The translations under genes and the position numbers were made by a program. A DNA stretch of 64,000 nucleotides. Origin: Reticulitermes speratus. Lineage: Eukaryota > Arthropoda > Insecta > Blattodea > Rhinotermitidae. Shown here one piece after another: positions 42,881 to 53,402 of the stretch. The notes below the pieces were generated by a model that was not told where the DNA came from, ran no database searches, and worked only from the letters and a program-made list of their open reading frames with translations. The DNA lies in the NCBI GenBank assembly GCA_021186555.1, contig JAJKFL010000007.1:953501-1017500 (forward strand), given 5' to 3'. Positions within the stretch are counted from its first letter, which is position 1; each line of letters opens with the position of its first letter.

Positions 42881-43574
42881 GCGTTCTTTGTACCTGGTAA
42901 AGCAAACCGAAACGTGGACTTACAAATGCAAGTGTTCCCACTTAACCTTAGAATCAGCTGTCCGATTTGCTCCTAATGTGGTATAAACGTCATACCATTC
43001 GAAGCGCCCCAAAGTCGTAATTTCTAATTTTCCGGAATTATTAATAAGAATGCAGCAGATGCGCGAACTTCTGAGGTGGGAAGCGAGTTACTTTATTGTG
43101 AAGTAGGAAACTGATGTTGTATTTGTGTGGTATAGTTCGAGATGTGTAAGGCGATCTAGAGTGGCAATCACGTAATGATTTGAAAGTAGGTGAACTTGGC
43201 ATGTCTGGAAGTACCATCTCGGTATTCGTCTGGAGAGAATGTGGAAAATGAGTTAACTCGGAATAGCCTTTATCAAGAAGACAGATGGTCGAACTAGGCA
43301 CCAACCAAATACGTGTCTCGATAGTTTCTACTACACACCCGCGATCGATTGTTATGTATCGCTTGGCACTTACAGTAAGTGCCATTACGTCCGTATCAGA
43401 TTTACAATAAAGTCGGCTCACATAGAAATTCGCTGTTACAAATGTCGTGACAGTCACTGTGACGTAAGCACGGCGCAGATCGCTTCAGCGTCGCCAGTGT
43501 GACAGCTCGGATCCGTCTGTAATGGGGGCGGGACTCCTGTCACTGACCGACAGTGTCGTCCGTGTAGAATACGT
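42881..43574. other. unassigned DNA
   Basis: A 138-codon minus-strand frame (43041-43457) has no recognisable domain. Confidence 0.3.
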
Positions 43575-43745
43575 TCAGGACTTAACCTCTCAAAAAGCAG
43601 CGTTACGTTTATCACAATTTTGAAAATTAAAGGCTCTGCCCTTATCTTCAGGTTCCGAAGAAGGACGCAGCTCGATTCTCCGGACCGTTCGTCCCTACCT
43701 ACCAAACCATACGAGGTCACATGCTACGAGACCATGATTGTAATT
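43575..43745. repeat. P-arm repeat, head-to-head pair with almost no spacer
   Basis: Minus arm start CTGAAGA at 43645-43651, followed leftward by TAAGGGCAGAGCC. Plus arm start CCGAAGA at 43655-43661, followed by AGGACGCAGCTCGATTCTCC, then CCTACCTACCAAACCATACG and AGGTCACATGC. The two start boxes are 3 bp apart. Confidence 0.55.
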
Positions 43746-44026
43746 ATTTAACAGCTTGAAAGGAAGCGCAAAAGATATACATCATTATTGTGTTGGCAGC
43801 TCACACTGCGACATTTTAACTTAAGAATGCTGTCCGTCGTCTTATTGTGCAATGTGCACATTCCCCAAAGGCCTAACAGTTGGGATTAATGACACGCATT
43901 ATTGCGTGCTAATTTAATTTGGTCACACAGTCCGTTCACACTCGAAACAATATTGGGCAGACCGTACTAAAATTCTTACATGTGAAGCTGAACAAGACAG
44001 ACACTGTACGTAGAAACGTAACATTG

Positions 44027-44512
44027 AGGCGCGTTCGCGTAACTATTGTTGCCGTGGAAAAGTAATAAGTATTGCGTATTCTGAGTGTGTTTGTAGCCTT
44101 AGTTATCCAGCATGCAAAGCGCATGCGCCGTATTATATTGTCATCTGTGGCCTGTCTGACTCTACCATATTTTTCCACATTATCTCATAAACGGCACGAT
44201 TTTCGGAAAAAAGTTATTGAACATAAAATGTGTGTTTTGACTTTGTTTACAACTTTTATCTGAAACATATCTCATTCTAAGAAGAATTCAGCGAGATATG
44301 ATCAAAAGTGTATATTAATGTTCGTGTGAAGTTACCCGTTATTCTTGTCAAATTTTAATGAAACTTGAATTTTCTCGGAAGATTTTCGAAAAATACTCTA
44401 ATACAAAAATATCATGAAAATTCTTCAAGTGGCAGCCGAGTTCTTCCATACGGACAGACAGACGGACATGGCGATTCTAATAGTTGCTTTTCGAAATTTT
44501 GCGAACGCGCCT
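44027..44512 (+). mobile_element. MITE-like element with perfect 12-bp terminal inverted repeats
   Basis: aggcgcgttcgc at 44027-44038 and gcgaacgcgcct at 44501-44512 are exact reverse complements. The 486-bp interior has no open frame, and a truncated second copy lies at 31018-31402 in the opposite orientation. No obvious target-site duplication, so the superfamily is open. Confidence 0.75.
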
Positions 44513-44724
44513 AAAATCTTGATGACAAATAACAGAGCATAATAATAAATATTAAATAAGGATATTGAGTTAAGCTACTGTTTAATTGTACTTATTGAGA
44601 AACAAATATCACAGTTCATATATAAGAAAAATGAATCTTACGGACTAATATGTTATTCCATGGGAAAACTCGCTTCAAAAAAAAGTATTACGTAGAGCCA
44701 AGGTGTAGAGGAACATCCCGCACA

Positions 44725-44985
44725 CACAAAGATGGAGGAAGGCTAACTAGACTCGTCACATCTTGCGTAGGAACTGCCTTCTGAAACACGTTATTGAAGG
44801 AGAGATAGAAGTGGGGGGAAGACGAGGAAGAAGACGTAAGCAGCTAGTTGATGACCTGCAGGAAACTAGAAGATGCTGGAAATTGAAAGAGGAAGCACTA
44901 GATCGCACTGTGTGGAGAACCCGCTTTGGAAGAGGCTACGGACCTGTCGTAAGACAGACTACAGAATGAATGAATGAATGAATCT
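44725..44985 (+). pseudogene. LINE-a reverse-transcriptase 3' end
   Basis: A 68-codon frame gives MRRNCLLKHVIEGE, GRRGRRRKQLVDDLQE, RCWKLKEEALDRTVWRTRFG and RGYGPVVRQTTE, then a stop and a (GAAT)n tail. Third copy of the family; it lacks everything upstream of the last 80 codons or so. Confidence 0.82.
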
Positions 44986-45102
44986 CATTCATCTAATACC
45001 GACTTCTAATCTAAGCAGTTGACCGCGTCTTTCAATAAAACGTTTCGCACCGGGATCGAAATATTCCATGAGTATTTATTTATCTTGTGGCTGTACAATA
45101 AA

Positions 45103-45187
45103 CCTGTACAATAAACCTGTACAATAAACCTGTACAATAAACCTGTACAATAAACCTGTACAATAAACCTGTACAATAAACCTGTCT
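45103..45187. repeat. 13-bp minisatellite
   Basis: Six to seven copies of tacaataaacctg. Confidence 0.95.
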
Positions 45188-45340
45188 ACTCCTCTGAGCT
45201 AACGTTGCCTGTGAATTTGATGGATTGTCGTTGAACTACTGACAGGATAACTGTTGCATGCTGCATGATCAGCTTATTAAAACAGTTCACTTATGTCATT
45301 TATGTGTATCTTAAGCTGCTGCCAGATGACAAGCATAAAG

Positions 45341-45345
<5 letters not shown>

Positions 45346-45387
<42 letters not shown>
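45346..45387. repeat. (TA)n microsatellite
   Basis: About 20 uninterrupted TA dinucleotides. Confidence 0.97.
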
Positions 45388-45389
<2 letters not shown>

Positions 45390-47405
45390 TCTTTATAAAC
45401 AGTTGTGACTTGAACCTTACACGATACATATCATTGGAGACTTCAGCTTGTATTCGGTTGCTTATACACAGCTGTACTTTATGAACATCCCATGCATTAT
45501 TGTGCAAGGGGTGGGCTAAATATGGTCAAATACCGATTAAAGCCAATCGGCGGGAATATTCCGTTATTATTAACAATAAATGTTGTACGTGTTAATGATA
45601 CGTGGTGTGAGCGTAAAATGTGTGGGATGAAAGCCAACGTTTTGAAAGAGATTCAAGATTTGGTGTTCCTTTTGCATGTGTCTACTGTTTTATGTAGCTA
45701 TATCATGCCTACAGCGGGGTGTTAGACAGTAGACTGGAATTCAACTAACACTGAGTTCACTAGTTGCCTTAATACACAGTAATTATTAAACATAATGTAA
45801 GATTTCGTTTCCAAGTACGTTAATAATCGTATCGTTTTATAACTTTTGATCCTGTTCTTCTGTCGATATTAATTATCGACAATTCACCTCATAGTCGTTC
45901 TCTAGAAGCTGCTCAGTCGGCATTGATGTAGCCATATTGTGCCATGTTACGTCACAGTGTTTAGAGCACGTCAAGAGAGACGATACTTGCCATTCCTGAC
46001 CTGCCTTCAGTTGTAACTTTACTTTCCTCCCCTACTTCAATCTTGGTACGTTCCACTCGTTTACCTGCTTTCGTTAGTACATTACCTCTGCCATTCAGCT
46101 ACCTGTCTCCGCGGAACAAACACGTAAAACGAGTTTCGGCTGTTTTACCTTCAAAATTGTGTTACGGTAATTTGTTAATCAGGGAGTTGGACGTTGGTAG
46201 TGCTGGCGTTACTTGCATTGTCTGTGTACCGGGGCAGCCCTACCAAGTATTTGTTGAATGTGTGGAGCCTTCTTTTGATGTATATAATTGATATCTTCTG
46301 AATGGTGGTTTATATATGATGTGTTCTAAGCTTTCTACAGTTTGTAACTATTGAATATTTGTTTGTTTAACATATATCAAATAAATAAATTGATGTATTC
46401 GTTTGTTAATCTCGTTCGAGCAGTGGATTTAATGTTGGTTGCTCCACCAGTTTAGATATACCCACGGTGAGTTGGAGCAATATGACAGCGTAATACGCGG
46501 CAAGGAGCTTTTGGCCACCCCTGCTTCAAAGTGTGTTGATGCGTGGACCTCGCACTTCAGTACATTCCTCTCGATCCGTGTGTCTGGTAGCGCTGCACTA
46601 GCTCTGCAATTCCAGGTATGCGATCGAACATTTCACGCCATGTAAATCCTTGTTTGGCCCGCATCGAACCGTTTGGACATATAAACTCACAACTTGAAGT
46701 CTGAAATTCCTCCGATTAATAATTAAAATTTCGATTTGTAGCTCAGAAGGACACGTGGCTGCTTCATTCAAAAACAAAAAAATACACAAATGTAAAACGT
46801 AATGGAATTCTCTGACGGACGGAATTTCATATAACAAATGTTATTTTATGTCTCAAAATTCAGACAGTTGTTACTTTGTAGTGAACACAATCCCATTACA
46901 ACGTTACTCTGTTAATGTTCTTTTGTGGTAGTAATCGGTTTTCGTTTTGAGAATTATAAATACACTGTGTGGGCAAAATGCAGAGTTTCTGAATGTTACA
47001 GCAGGGGACATACAGGCCTGTAGTCCCCAGTATGCTTTAAATGCTTTAAAGCTTCAATCTTTACGCTTCAAGTTACTACAAGTTCTTTGTCGATGTGCAA
47101 GGAACAAGTTCCAGTAGTCAAGCTGACAGCGTGCACTGGTTTTGTCCCACGATAGATAAATGCCTCAGTTGTGGCCGGGACTATATGGAAGAGTAATGGA
47201 CTACTGTGCTTGCTGAGAACCCAAAATACATGCGTTGTAAGCTTATTTTCTGACCACCTGTCATATTAACGGTGGGCCCTCCAACATGCGGTCGGATTTT
47301 TACGACGCTCTGCGCAGGCGCTCAAATTATGACGTAATTCACCCTTTTTAGGTTTTGTGAGTTTGCTCTAAGAAGCTTACTTTGCTGTGACGCAGAGTCA
47401 TGTTC
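45388..47405. other. 2-kb stretch without recognised features
   Basis: Frames of up to about 82 codons match nothing I know. A possible donor (TTCCAG|GTATGC at 46615/46616) follows an open frame but without other support. Confidence 0.35.
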
Positions 47406-47452
47406 AGCAATGTGTAACACTGTGTTACACTGTGTTACACTGTGTGCAACTT
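47406..47452. repeat. short cactgtgtta repeat
   Basis: Three to four copies of an 11-bp unit (cactgtgttac). Confidence 0.8.
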
Positions 47453-47594
47453 GCTCATGTTGTGGTTACACGAGGCATTGAATGCCGGAAACTGTAAAGT
47501 GACAGACTTGCATGCAGCGGTGTCGTTTGGCCATCATTCGTACGAAGTATTCTTGATCCAACACAAAGAGCTTCGAGCTTCTCACGGCCGTGAC

Positions 47595-47668
47595 TGTGAA
47601 GATTGTGGAGGTGACGTCGTGCAGGTTGCCAGATAAGTGTCTATATTTCTGAGGTGCCTGCTACCTCC
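47595..47668 (-). repeat. P-arm repeat, single, hammerhead-like core
   Basis: Minus strand: CTGAAGA (47658-47664), T, GGAGGT-loop-ACCTC hairpin, A, GAAA, TATAGA, then CTTATCTGGCAACCTGCACG and ACGTCACC. Stem I is not evident. Confidence 0.5.
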
Positions 47669-48000
47669 ATCTTCAGAATATAAGATTGGAAATTTATTTT
47701 CATGAAGGTTATTACATTTGGACTGCAGAAACTCGCGTGAAACTAGGATGTGACATCAGCTGTGCTTACGAATATGCTAGCAATTTCTTCATATGTCTGT
47801 TCCGAAACGCGGCAAAAGAATCGATTTGCAAGAAAAAAATTATTAATATACAAAATATTACGACGATGGACAAAGTTGAAATTCACCGTTTTAAGCTGTG
47901 TGTGACGTCATCATCCCATAAGTTCAAGAAAAATAGGAAAAACTAGTGTTTGTATTTTAGAGATTATATGAAATGAAGAGGTAAGGAAATAAAATGAGAA
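47669..48000. other. unassigned DNA
   Basis: An 86-codon plus frame (47686-47946) has no recognisable domain. Confidence 0.3.
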
Positions 48001-48002
48001 GT

Positions 48003-50156
48003 ATGGTGATAATGAGTATGACGTGAAAGGCGGTGATAATGAGTATGACGTGAAAGGCGGTGATAATGAGTATGACGTGAAAGGCGGTGATAATGAGTAT
48101 GACGTGAAAGGCGGTGATAATGAGTATGATGTGAAAGGCGGTGATAATGAGTATGACGTGAAAGGCGGTGATAATGAGTATGACGTGAAAGGCGGTGATA
48201 ATGAGTATGACGTGAAAGGCGGTGATAATGAGTATGATGTGAAAGGCGGTGATAATGAGTATGACGTGAAAGGCGGTGATAATGAGTATGACGTGAAAGG
48301 CGGTGATAATGAGTATGACGTGAAAGGCGGTGATAATGAGTATGACGTGAAAGGCGGTGATAATGAGTATGACGTGAAAGGCGGTGATAATGAGTATGAT
48401 GTGAAAGGCGGTGATAATGAGTATGACGTGAAAGGCGGTGATAATGAGTATGACGTGAAAGGCGGTGATAATGAGTATGACGTGAAAGGCGGTGATAATG
48501 AGTATGACGTGAAAGGCGGTGATAATGAGTATGACGTGAAAGGCGGTGATAATGAGTATGACGTGAAAGGCGGTTATAATGAGTATGACGTGAAAGGCGG
48601 TGATAATGAGTATGACGTGAAAGGCGGTGATAATGAGTATGACGTGAAAGGCGGTGATAATGAGTATGATGTGAAAGGCGGTGATAATGAGTATGACGTG
48701 AAAGGCGGTGATAATGAGTATGATGTGAAAGGCGGTGATAATGAGTATGACGTGAAAGGCGGTGATAATGAGTATGACGTGAAAGGCGGTGATAATGAGT
48801 ATGACGTGAAAGGCGGTGATAATGAGTATGACGTGAAAGGCGGTGATAATGAGTATGACGTGAAAGGCGGTGATAATGAGTATGATGTGAAAGGCGGTGA
48901 TAATGAGTATGACGTGAAAGGCGGTGATAATGAGTATGACGTGAAAGGCGGTGAATAATTAGATAATGGACGTGAAAGGCGGTGATAATGAGTATGACGT
49001 GAAAGGCGGTGATAATGAGTATGACGTGAAAGGCGGTGATAATGAGTATGACGTGAAAGGCGGTGATAATGAGTATGACGTGAAAGGCGGTGATAATGAG
49101 TATGATGTGAAAGGCGGTGATAATGAGTATGACGTGAAAGGCGGTGATAATGAGTATGACGTGAAAGGCGGTGATAATGAGTATGATGTGAAAGGCGGTG
49201 ATAATGAGTATGACGTGAAAGGCGGTGATAATGAGTATGACGTGAAAGGCGGTGATAATGAGTATGACGTGAAAGGCGGTGATAATGAGTATGATGTGAA
49301 AGGCGGTGATAATGAGTATGATGTGAAAGGCGGTGATAATGAGTATGACGTGAAAGGCGGTGATAATGAGTATGACGTGAAAGGCGGTGATAATAAGTAT
49401 GACGTGAAAGGCGGTGATAATGAGTATGACGTGAAAGGCGGTGATAATGAGTATGATGTGAAAGGCGGTGATAATGAGTATGATGTGAAAGGCGGTGATA
49501 ATGAGTATGACGTGAAAGGCGGTGATAATGAGTATGACGTGAAAGGCGGTGATAATGAGTATGACGTGAAAGGCGGTGATAATAAGTATGACGTGAAAGG
49601 CGGTGATAATAAGTATGACGTGAAAGGCGGTGATAATGAGTATGATGTGAAAGGCGGTGATAATGAGTATGACGTGAAAGGCGGTGATAATAAGTATGAC
49701 GTGAAAGGCGGTGATAATGAGTATGATGTGAAAGGCGGTGATAATGAGTATGACGTGAAAGGCGGTGATAATGAGTATGACGTGAAAGGCGGTGATAATG
49801 AGTATGACGTGAAAGGCGGTGATAATAAGTATGACGTGAAAGGCGGTGATAATGAGTATGATGTGAAAGGCGGTGATAATGAGTATGACGTGAAAGGCGG
49901 TGATAATGAGTATGACGTGAAAGGCGGTGATAATGAGTATGACGTGAAAGGCGGTGATAATAAGTATGACGTGAAAGGCGGTGATAATGAGTATGATGTG
50001 AAAGGCGGTGATAATGAGTATGACGTGAAAGGCGGTGATAATGAGTATGACGTGAAAGGCGGTGATAATGAGTATGACGTGAAAGGCGGTGATAATAAGT
50101 ATGACGTGAAAGGCGGTGATAATGAGTATGATGTGAAAGGCGGTGATAATCAAGTG
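48003..50156. repeat. 27-bp minisatellite, about 79 copies
   Basis: Unit ggtgataatgagtatgacgt plus gaaaggc. Common variants are gacgtg to gatgtg (loss of a CpG) and gag to aag. A disrupted unit at 48950-48975 splits the array. The period is a multiple of three, giving plus-strand frames of 311 and 399 codons (repeat VKGGDNEYD) and minus frames of 729 and 560 codons. Since both strands and more than one register are open and no domain flanks the array, I read it as satellite and not as a gene. Confidence 0.98.
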
Positions 50157-50261
50157 TGTCGATAGTACTGACAGTGTAACGTAGAAACAATATAGGGAGT
50201 TTGTCTGTCCTGAAGGAACCTGGTGTGATGCGGTAGGGTCCCATTTTATTAGACACTGACT

Positions 50262-50594
50262 ACATTCAGCACAGTCCTTCTTCAGAAGCTAACAGGTCGT
50301 CAGCTAGTCAAGAAATTCCCCGCGTTTTATCGAACCCGAAGGTTCATTACCGCATTCACAAGAGCCCGCCACCTCTCCCTATCCTGAACCATATCAATCC
50401 AGTCCATGCCCCCCCATCCCACTTCTTAAAGATCCATTTTAATATTATCCTCCCATCTACGCCCGAGTCTTCCAAGTGGTCTCCTTCCCTCAGGTCTCCC
50501 CACCACAATCCTGTATGCACCTCTTCCCTCCCCCATACGTGCTACATGCCCCGCCCACCTCATTCTTCTTGATTTGATCACCCGAATAATATTA
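50262..50594 (-). pseudogene. LINE-b 3' end next to the neurexin exon
   Basis: The reversed 3' end begins GCACAGTCCTTCTTCAGAAG, CAGCTAGTCAAGAAATTCCC, and on the minus strand the last codons read [34 protein letters not shown].., DRERWRALV. Nearly the same as 52894-53218 and truncated at the same RT segment (IIRVIK). Its truncated end stops 48 bp before the exon boundary. Confidence 0.85.
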
Positions 50595-50642
50595 ATTTAA
50601 TTTAATTTAAAATTTAATTGTTATTGCCCTTACTGTTTTCAG
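50595..50642 (+). promoter_or_regulatory. 3' splice site of the neurexin exon
   Basis: An AT-rich stretch of taattt repeats (a plausible branch-point region) is followed by the pyrimidine tract CCCTTACTGTTTTCAG, ending at AG 50641-50642. All of the acceptor lies in the 48 bp left between the LINE fragment and the exon. Confidence 0.8.
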
Positions 50643-50792
50643 ACAAGGCGCCGTCAGAAGCGACCTTCAGAGGTTCGGAGTACTTGTCCTATGACCTGAG
50701 CAGAACCGGAGGCGAACCGATTGTCAGTGCGCAGGATTCCATTTCTCTCAACTTCAAGACGAGACAACCCAACGGCTTGCTCTTCTACACAG
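50643..50792 (+). CDS. Nrx-1: neurexin-1 internal exon, start of LNS2 (laminin-G) domain
   Basis: The exon translates (phase 1 at both ends) to [20 protein letters not shown], then a RTGGEP segment, [20 protein letters not shown] and LFYTG. This is the opening beta-strands of a laminin-G/LNS domain. The ATF.GSEY..YDLS start and the [17 protein letters not shown] strand are diagnostic for LNS2 of alpha-neurexin, the presynaptic adhesion receptor that binds neuroligins and other partners across the synapse. From memory, Drosophila Nrx-1 has a nearly identical passage. The acceptor is TTTTCAG|AC and the donor ACAG|GTAAGG; length is 150 nt, so skipping would keep the frame (phase 1-1). No other neurexin exon is visible here, so both flanking introns are very long and filled with repeats. 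A pseudogene is unlikely, because splice sites and frame are intact. Confidence 0.88.
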
Positions 50793-51094
50793 GTAAGGCA
50801 CAGTGGAATTCATTGTAACTTTAGTATTTTCCTCGGTTCCTCCATAAAATTCTGGTGTAGTGCCCTACATATTTCACAGCCACTACCTACCTAATCCGTA
50901 CTAGTTCATCTTGCACATTCACCAATCGATGATCCGTGCGAAAGTCTTCCTCATCTTCTGCTTCATATTCGTCCTCTATTTTCTTCTTCCTCTTCTTTTC
51001 TATTTTAGTCAAAGTCACGTGCTACGTCTCCAGTTTATCTCTCCACACTCTCCTTTGTCGTTTCATTTATTTTCTTCAATTCGGTGTGTATGTC
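50793..51094 (+). other. start of the downstream neurexin intron
   Basis: Begins GTAAGGCACAG. Then pyrimidine-rich sequence with cttcttcctcttc runs and no recognised feature. Confidence 0.6.
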
Positions 51095-51160
51095 ATTGCT
51101 AATGTCATACTTACATTGCTAATGTCATACTTACATTGCTAATGTCATACTTACATTGCC
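51095..51160. repeat. 20-bp repeat, three copies
   Basis: Unit attgctaatgtcatacttac, three exact copies and a partial fourth. Confidence 0.93.
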
Positions 51161-51186
51161 CTCTATCGTCCTGTGCATGCGTGAGG

Positions 51187-51221
51187 GCGTGTGTGTGTGT
51201 GTGTGTGTGGGCGCGCGCGCT
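51187..51221. repeat. (GT)n then (GC)n microsatellite
   Basis: A run of GT dinucleotides followed by gggcgcgcgcgc. Alternating purine-pyrimidine, so a Z-DNA-prone tract. Confidence 0.9.
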
Positions 51222-51484
51222 ATGTCTGTCTTTGTTCTTCGGCGTCTCACTTAAATTCTGAAAACTTAGTTGAGTTCTAATAGTCTTTTATTCTCATCTT
51301 ATCATAGCTAAAATTTCCTGAAGGGTTGAAAGTTGCTTACAATACAATATTTCCTTTTCCATTCCTGCGTTGTCATACTGCTGTGCGACCACAACAATTT
51401 GCATAGTGCGCAAGTCGAAGTGTACACACCATAATTTCGTTGCTTAAATTTATATTTTGCCGTCCAGCGACCTCAGTGGTATAT
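51222..51484. other. unassigned intron sequence
   Basis: No feature recognised. Confidence 0.3.
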
Positions 51485-52000
51485 ACCAGTGGTATTCAAC
51501 CTTTTTTGTTCGCGTACCCCCACATATAATTTCTCTTCAACTTTGTACCCCAAAGTTGCTGGTGCATAATTCAAGTTATACACAGTCTATAATCTACATC
51601 TAAAATAAGTTAAATAAATTACATCCAAAATAATGTATTAAATAATAAGTTTTAAATGAAAAAAAGGAGAATTAAGCTATTAAATAACATATATTATTGC
51701 CTATCATATAACAATTAATAAAGGAACAAAGGTATTTTAACAAAGCAAAATTATATGCAATATGTGGAATAAAATGAAACTAGCCGCCCAGATAAGAATA
51801 GCATAAAGGAGAGAGAGAGAAAATATGTCTCTCCCAAATCGCTTGTCCTTACGTCCGGTCTCTTGTGGCTAACCCTAAATCTGGCCCTGATTATTCAGTG
51901 TTTATCATGAAATAATATATTTATTTTTTATTTTACGTACCCCTAAGATGTCTTCGCGTACCCCCGGGGGTACGCGTACCCCAGGTTGAATACCACTGGT
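51485..52000. mobile_element. non-autonomous hAT-like element
   Basis: accagtggtattcaacct at 51485-51502 and aggttgaataccactggt at 51983-52000 are perfect 18-bp terminal inverted repeats. Further in, CGCGTACCCCC on the left pairs with GGGGGTACGCG on the right. The CAGTGGTATTCAACC end is typical of hAT-group elements known from many animals. The 516-bp interior is AT-rich without an open frame. An 8-bp target duplication is not clearly preserved. Confidence 0.8.
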
Positions 52001-52164
52001 TTAGAAAAGTAGTTAAACGTTATTACACTCTTGACGATACGCAGATAATGAGTCCGTGGTAAGATACTTGCACAGTAGTTTCGTTCGACGTTTCGTTAAC
52101 CGTGACGCAGTTTATTGAACTGGCAGTGACAGTTTAGACTCGGGGATTTCCCTTTCGTAGCACA

Positions 52165-52375
52165 TGTGACTCAAACTGTTGCTGTCGTCTCGGATGTGAC
52201 GTCATGTGGCATGCTAGTGTACCGACGTTTCAGGTGAACCTCCTGACACCATTGTCAGTCTAGACGAATGCTTCTGTTGATGTACTATTAATTATCCACC
52301 TACTGATCTACTCTAAAGATGGCGGCGTGTTTCTCTGAACTTAGGTAGGTGCACATGTCGTTGTCTGCACTGTGC
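52165..52375. repeat. P-arm repeat, head-to-head pair
   Basis: Minus arm: CTGACAA (52252-52258), T, GGTG..CACC hairpin, T, GAAA, CGTCGGTACACTAGCATGCC, then ATGACGTCACATCCGAGACG. Plus arm: CTAAAGA (52313-52319), TGGCGGCGTGTTTCTCTGAA, CTTAGGTAGGTGCACATGTC. The gap between start boxes is 54 bp. Confidence 0.6.
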
Positions 52376-52795
52376 ACAGCAGTCTGCATAGTTACAACTG
52401 TGAGAAGCGGAAATATCATAGTACGTCTGTCTGAGTTACTACACGTGACAGTCACGTGTACAAGTGTCACTTGTCCACGATTAGTGGATTTGCAGCAATG
52501 CCACGTGAGAACATTCGTCAACATAAAGTGTTGTAACAAACATCGCCACTTGTCAGTTTAAGACATCTCACTGTGTACCGTACTGTATTTATTTTTAAAT
52601 TATGTAGTTACGTCATAATTAGCCCAGCAGTTCGATTCTGACGTTTCTAAAGACTGAAGCTTGTAGCCTCTTTCTGCGTCAACAATATGATGGCATTAGA
52701 TTTGTCTTAGAAAGCTGGAACTTTAATAAACGTGTTTTAAGGACTTACAGGTATCATTTTCTTATTCTGGAAACGTTCGCTAACTGGCCTGAGTT
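52376..52795. other. unassigned intron sequence
   Basis: No exon recognised. A possible further P-arm remnant (TAGAAACGTCAG on the minus strand) lies near 52640-52651. Confidence 0.3.
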
Positions 52796-52845
52796 CTGTG
52801 CGTATGTTACTTGTGCGTATGTTACTTGTGCGTATGTTACGTGTG
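52796..52845. repeat. 15-bp repeat, three copies
   Basis: Unit tgtgcgtatgttact in tandem. An (ACTA)n run follows at 52870-52892. Confidence 0.9.
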
Positions 52846-52893
52846 TGTAAAGGGATTACTGCAATGCTCCACTAACTAACTAACTAACTAACT

Positions 52894-53402
52894 CCATGGA
52901 GCACAGTCCTTCTTGAGAAGCTAGCAGGTCCTCAGCTAGTCAAGAAATTCCCCGCATTTTATGGAACCCGAAGGTTCATTACCGCACTCACAACAGCCCG
53001 CCACCTGTCCCTATCCTGAGCCATATCAATCCAGTCCACGCACCCCCCCCCCCATCCCACTTCTTGAAGATCCATTTTAATGTTATTCTCCCATCTACGC
53101 CTGGGTCTTCCAAGTGGTCTCCTTCCCTCAGGTCTCCCCACCAAAATCCTGTATGCACCTCTCCCCTCACCCATACGTGCTACATGCCCCACCCACCTCA
53201 TTCTTCTCGATTTGATCACCCGAATAATATTTGGTGATGAGTACAGATCATTAAGTTCCTCGTTATGTAGTCTTCTCCACTCCCCTGTTACCTCGTCCCT
53301 CTTAGGCCCAAATATCCCCCTCAGCACCCTATTCTCGAACACCCTCAGCCTATGTTCCTCCCTCAGTGTGACAGACCAAGCCTCACACCCATACAATACA
53401 AC
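52894..53402 (-). pseudogene. LINE-b reverse-transcriptase C-terminus, longest copy
   Basis: A 145-codon frame (53396 to 52959) reads [122 protein letters not shown] and LRVP, then the 3' end. This is the part after the polymerase domain of a non-LTR reverse transcriptase. A C13 run in the plus strand (about 53042-53054) lies within it. No polymerase catalytic motif is included, so it is a 5'-truncated copy. Confidence 0.88.

Noticed and set aside
43041..43457. 138-codon minus-strand frame
   Set aside because: No domain and no supporting signals; length is compatible with chance.
46439..46645. Possible exon ending at a donor near 46615
   Set aside because: Donor TTCCAG|GTATGC is moderate, there is no matching acceptor and no protein family.
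47964..50256. Open frames of 311, 399, 560 and 729 codons
   Set aside because: Products of the 27-bp array in several registers. Differences follow CpG decay, with no sign of protein constraint.
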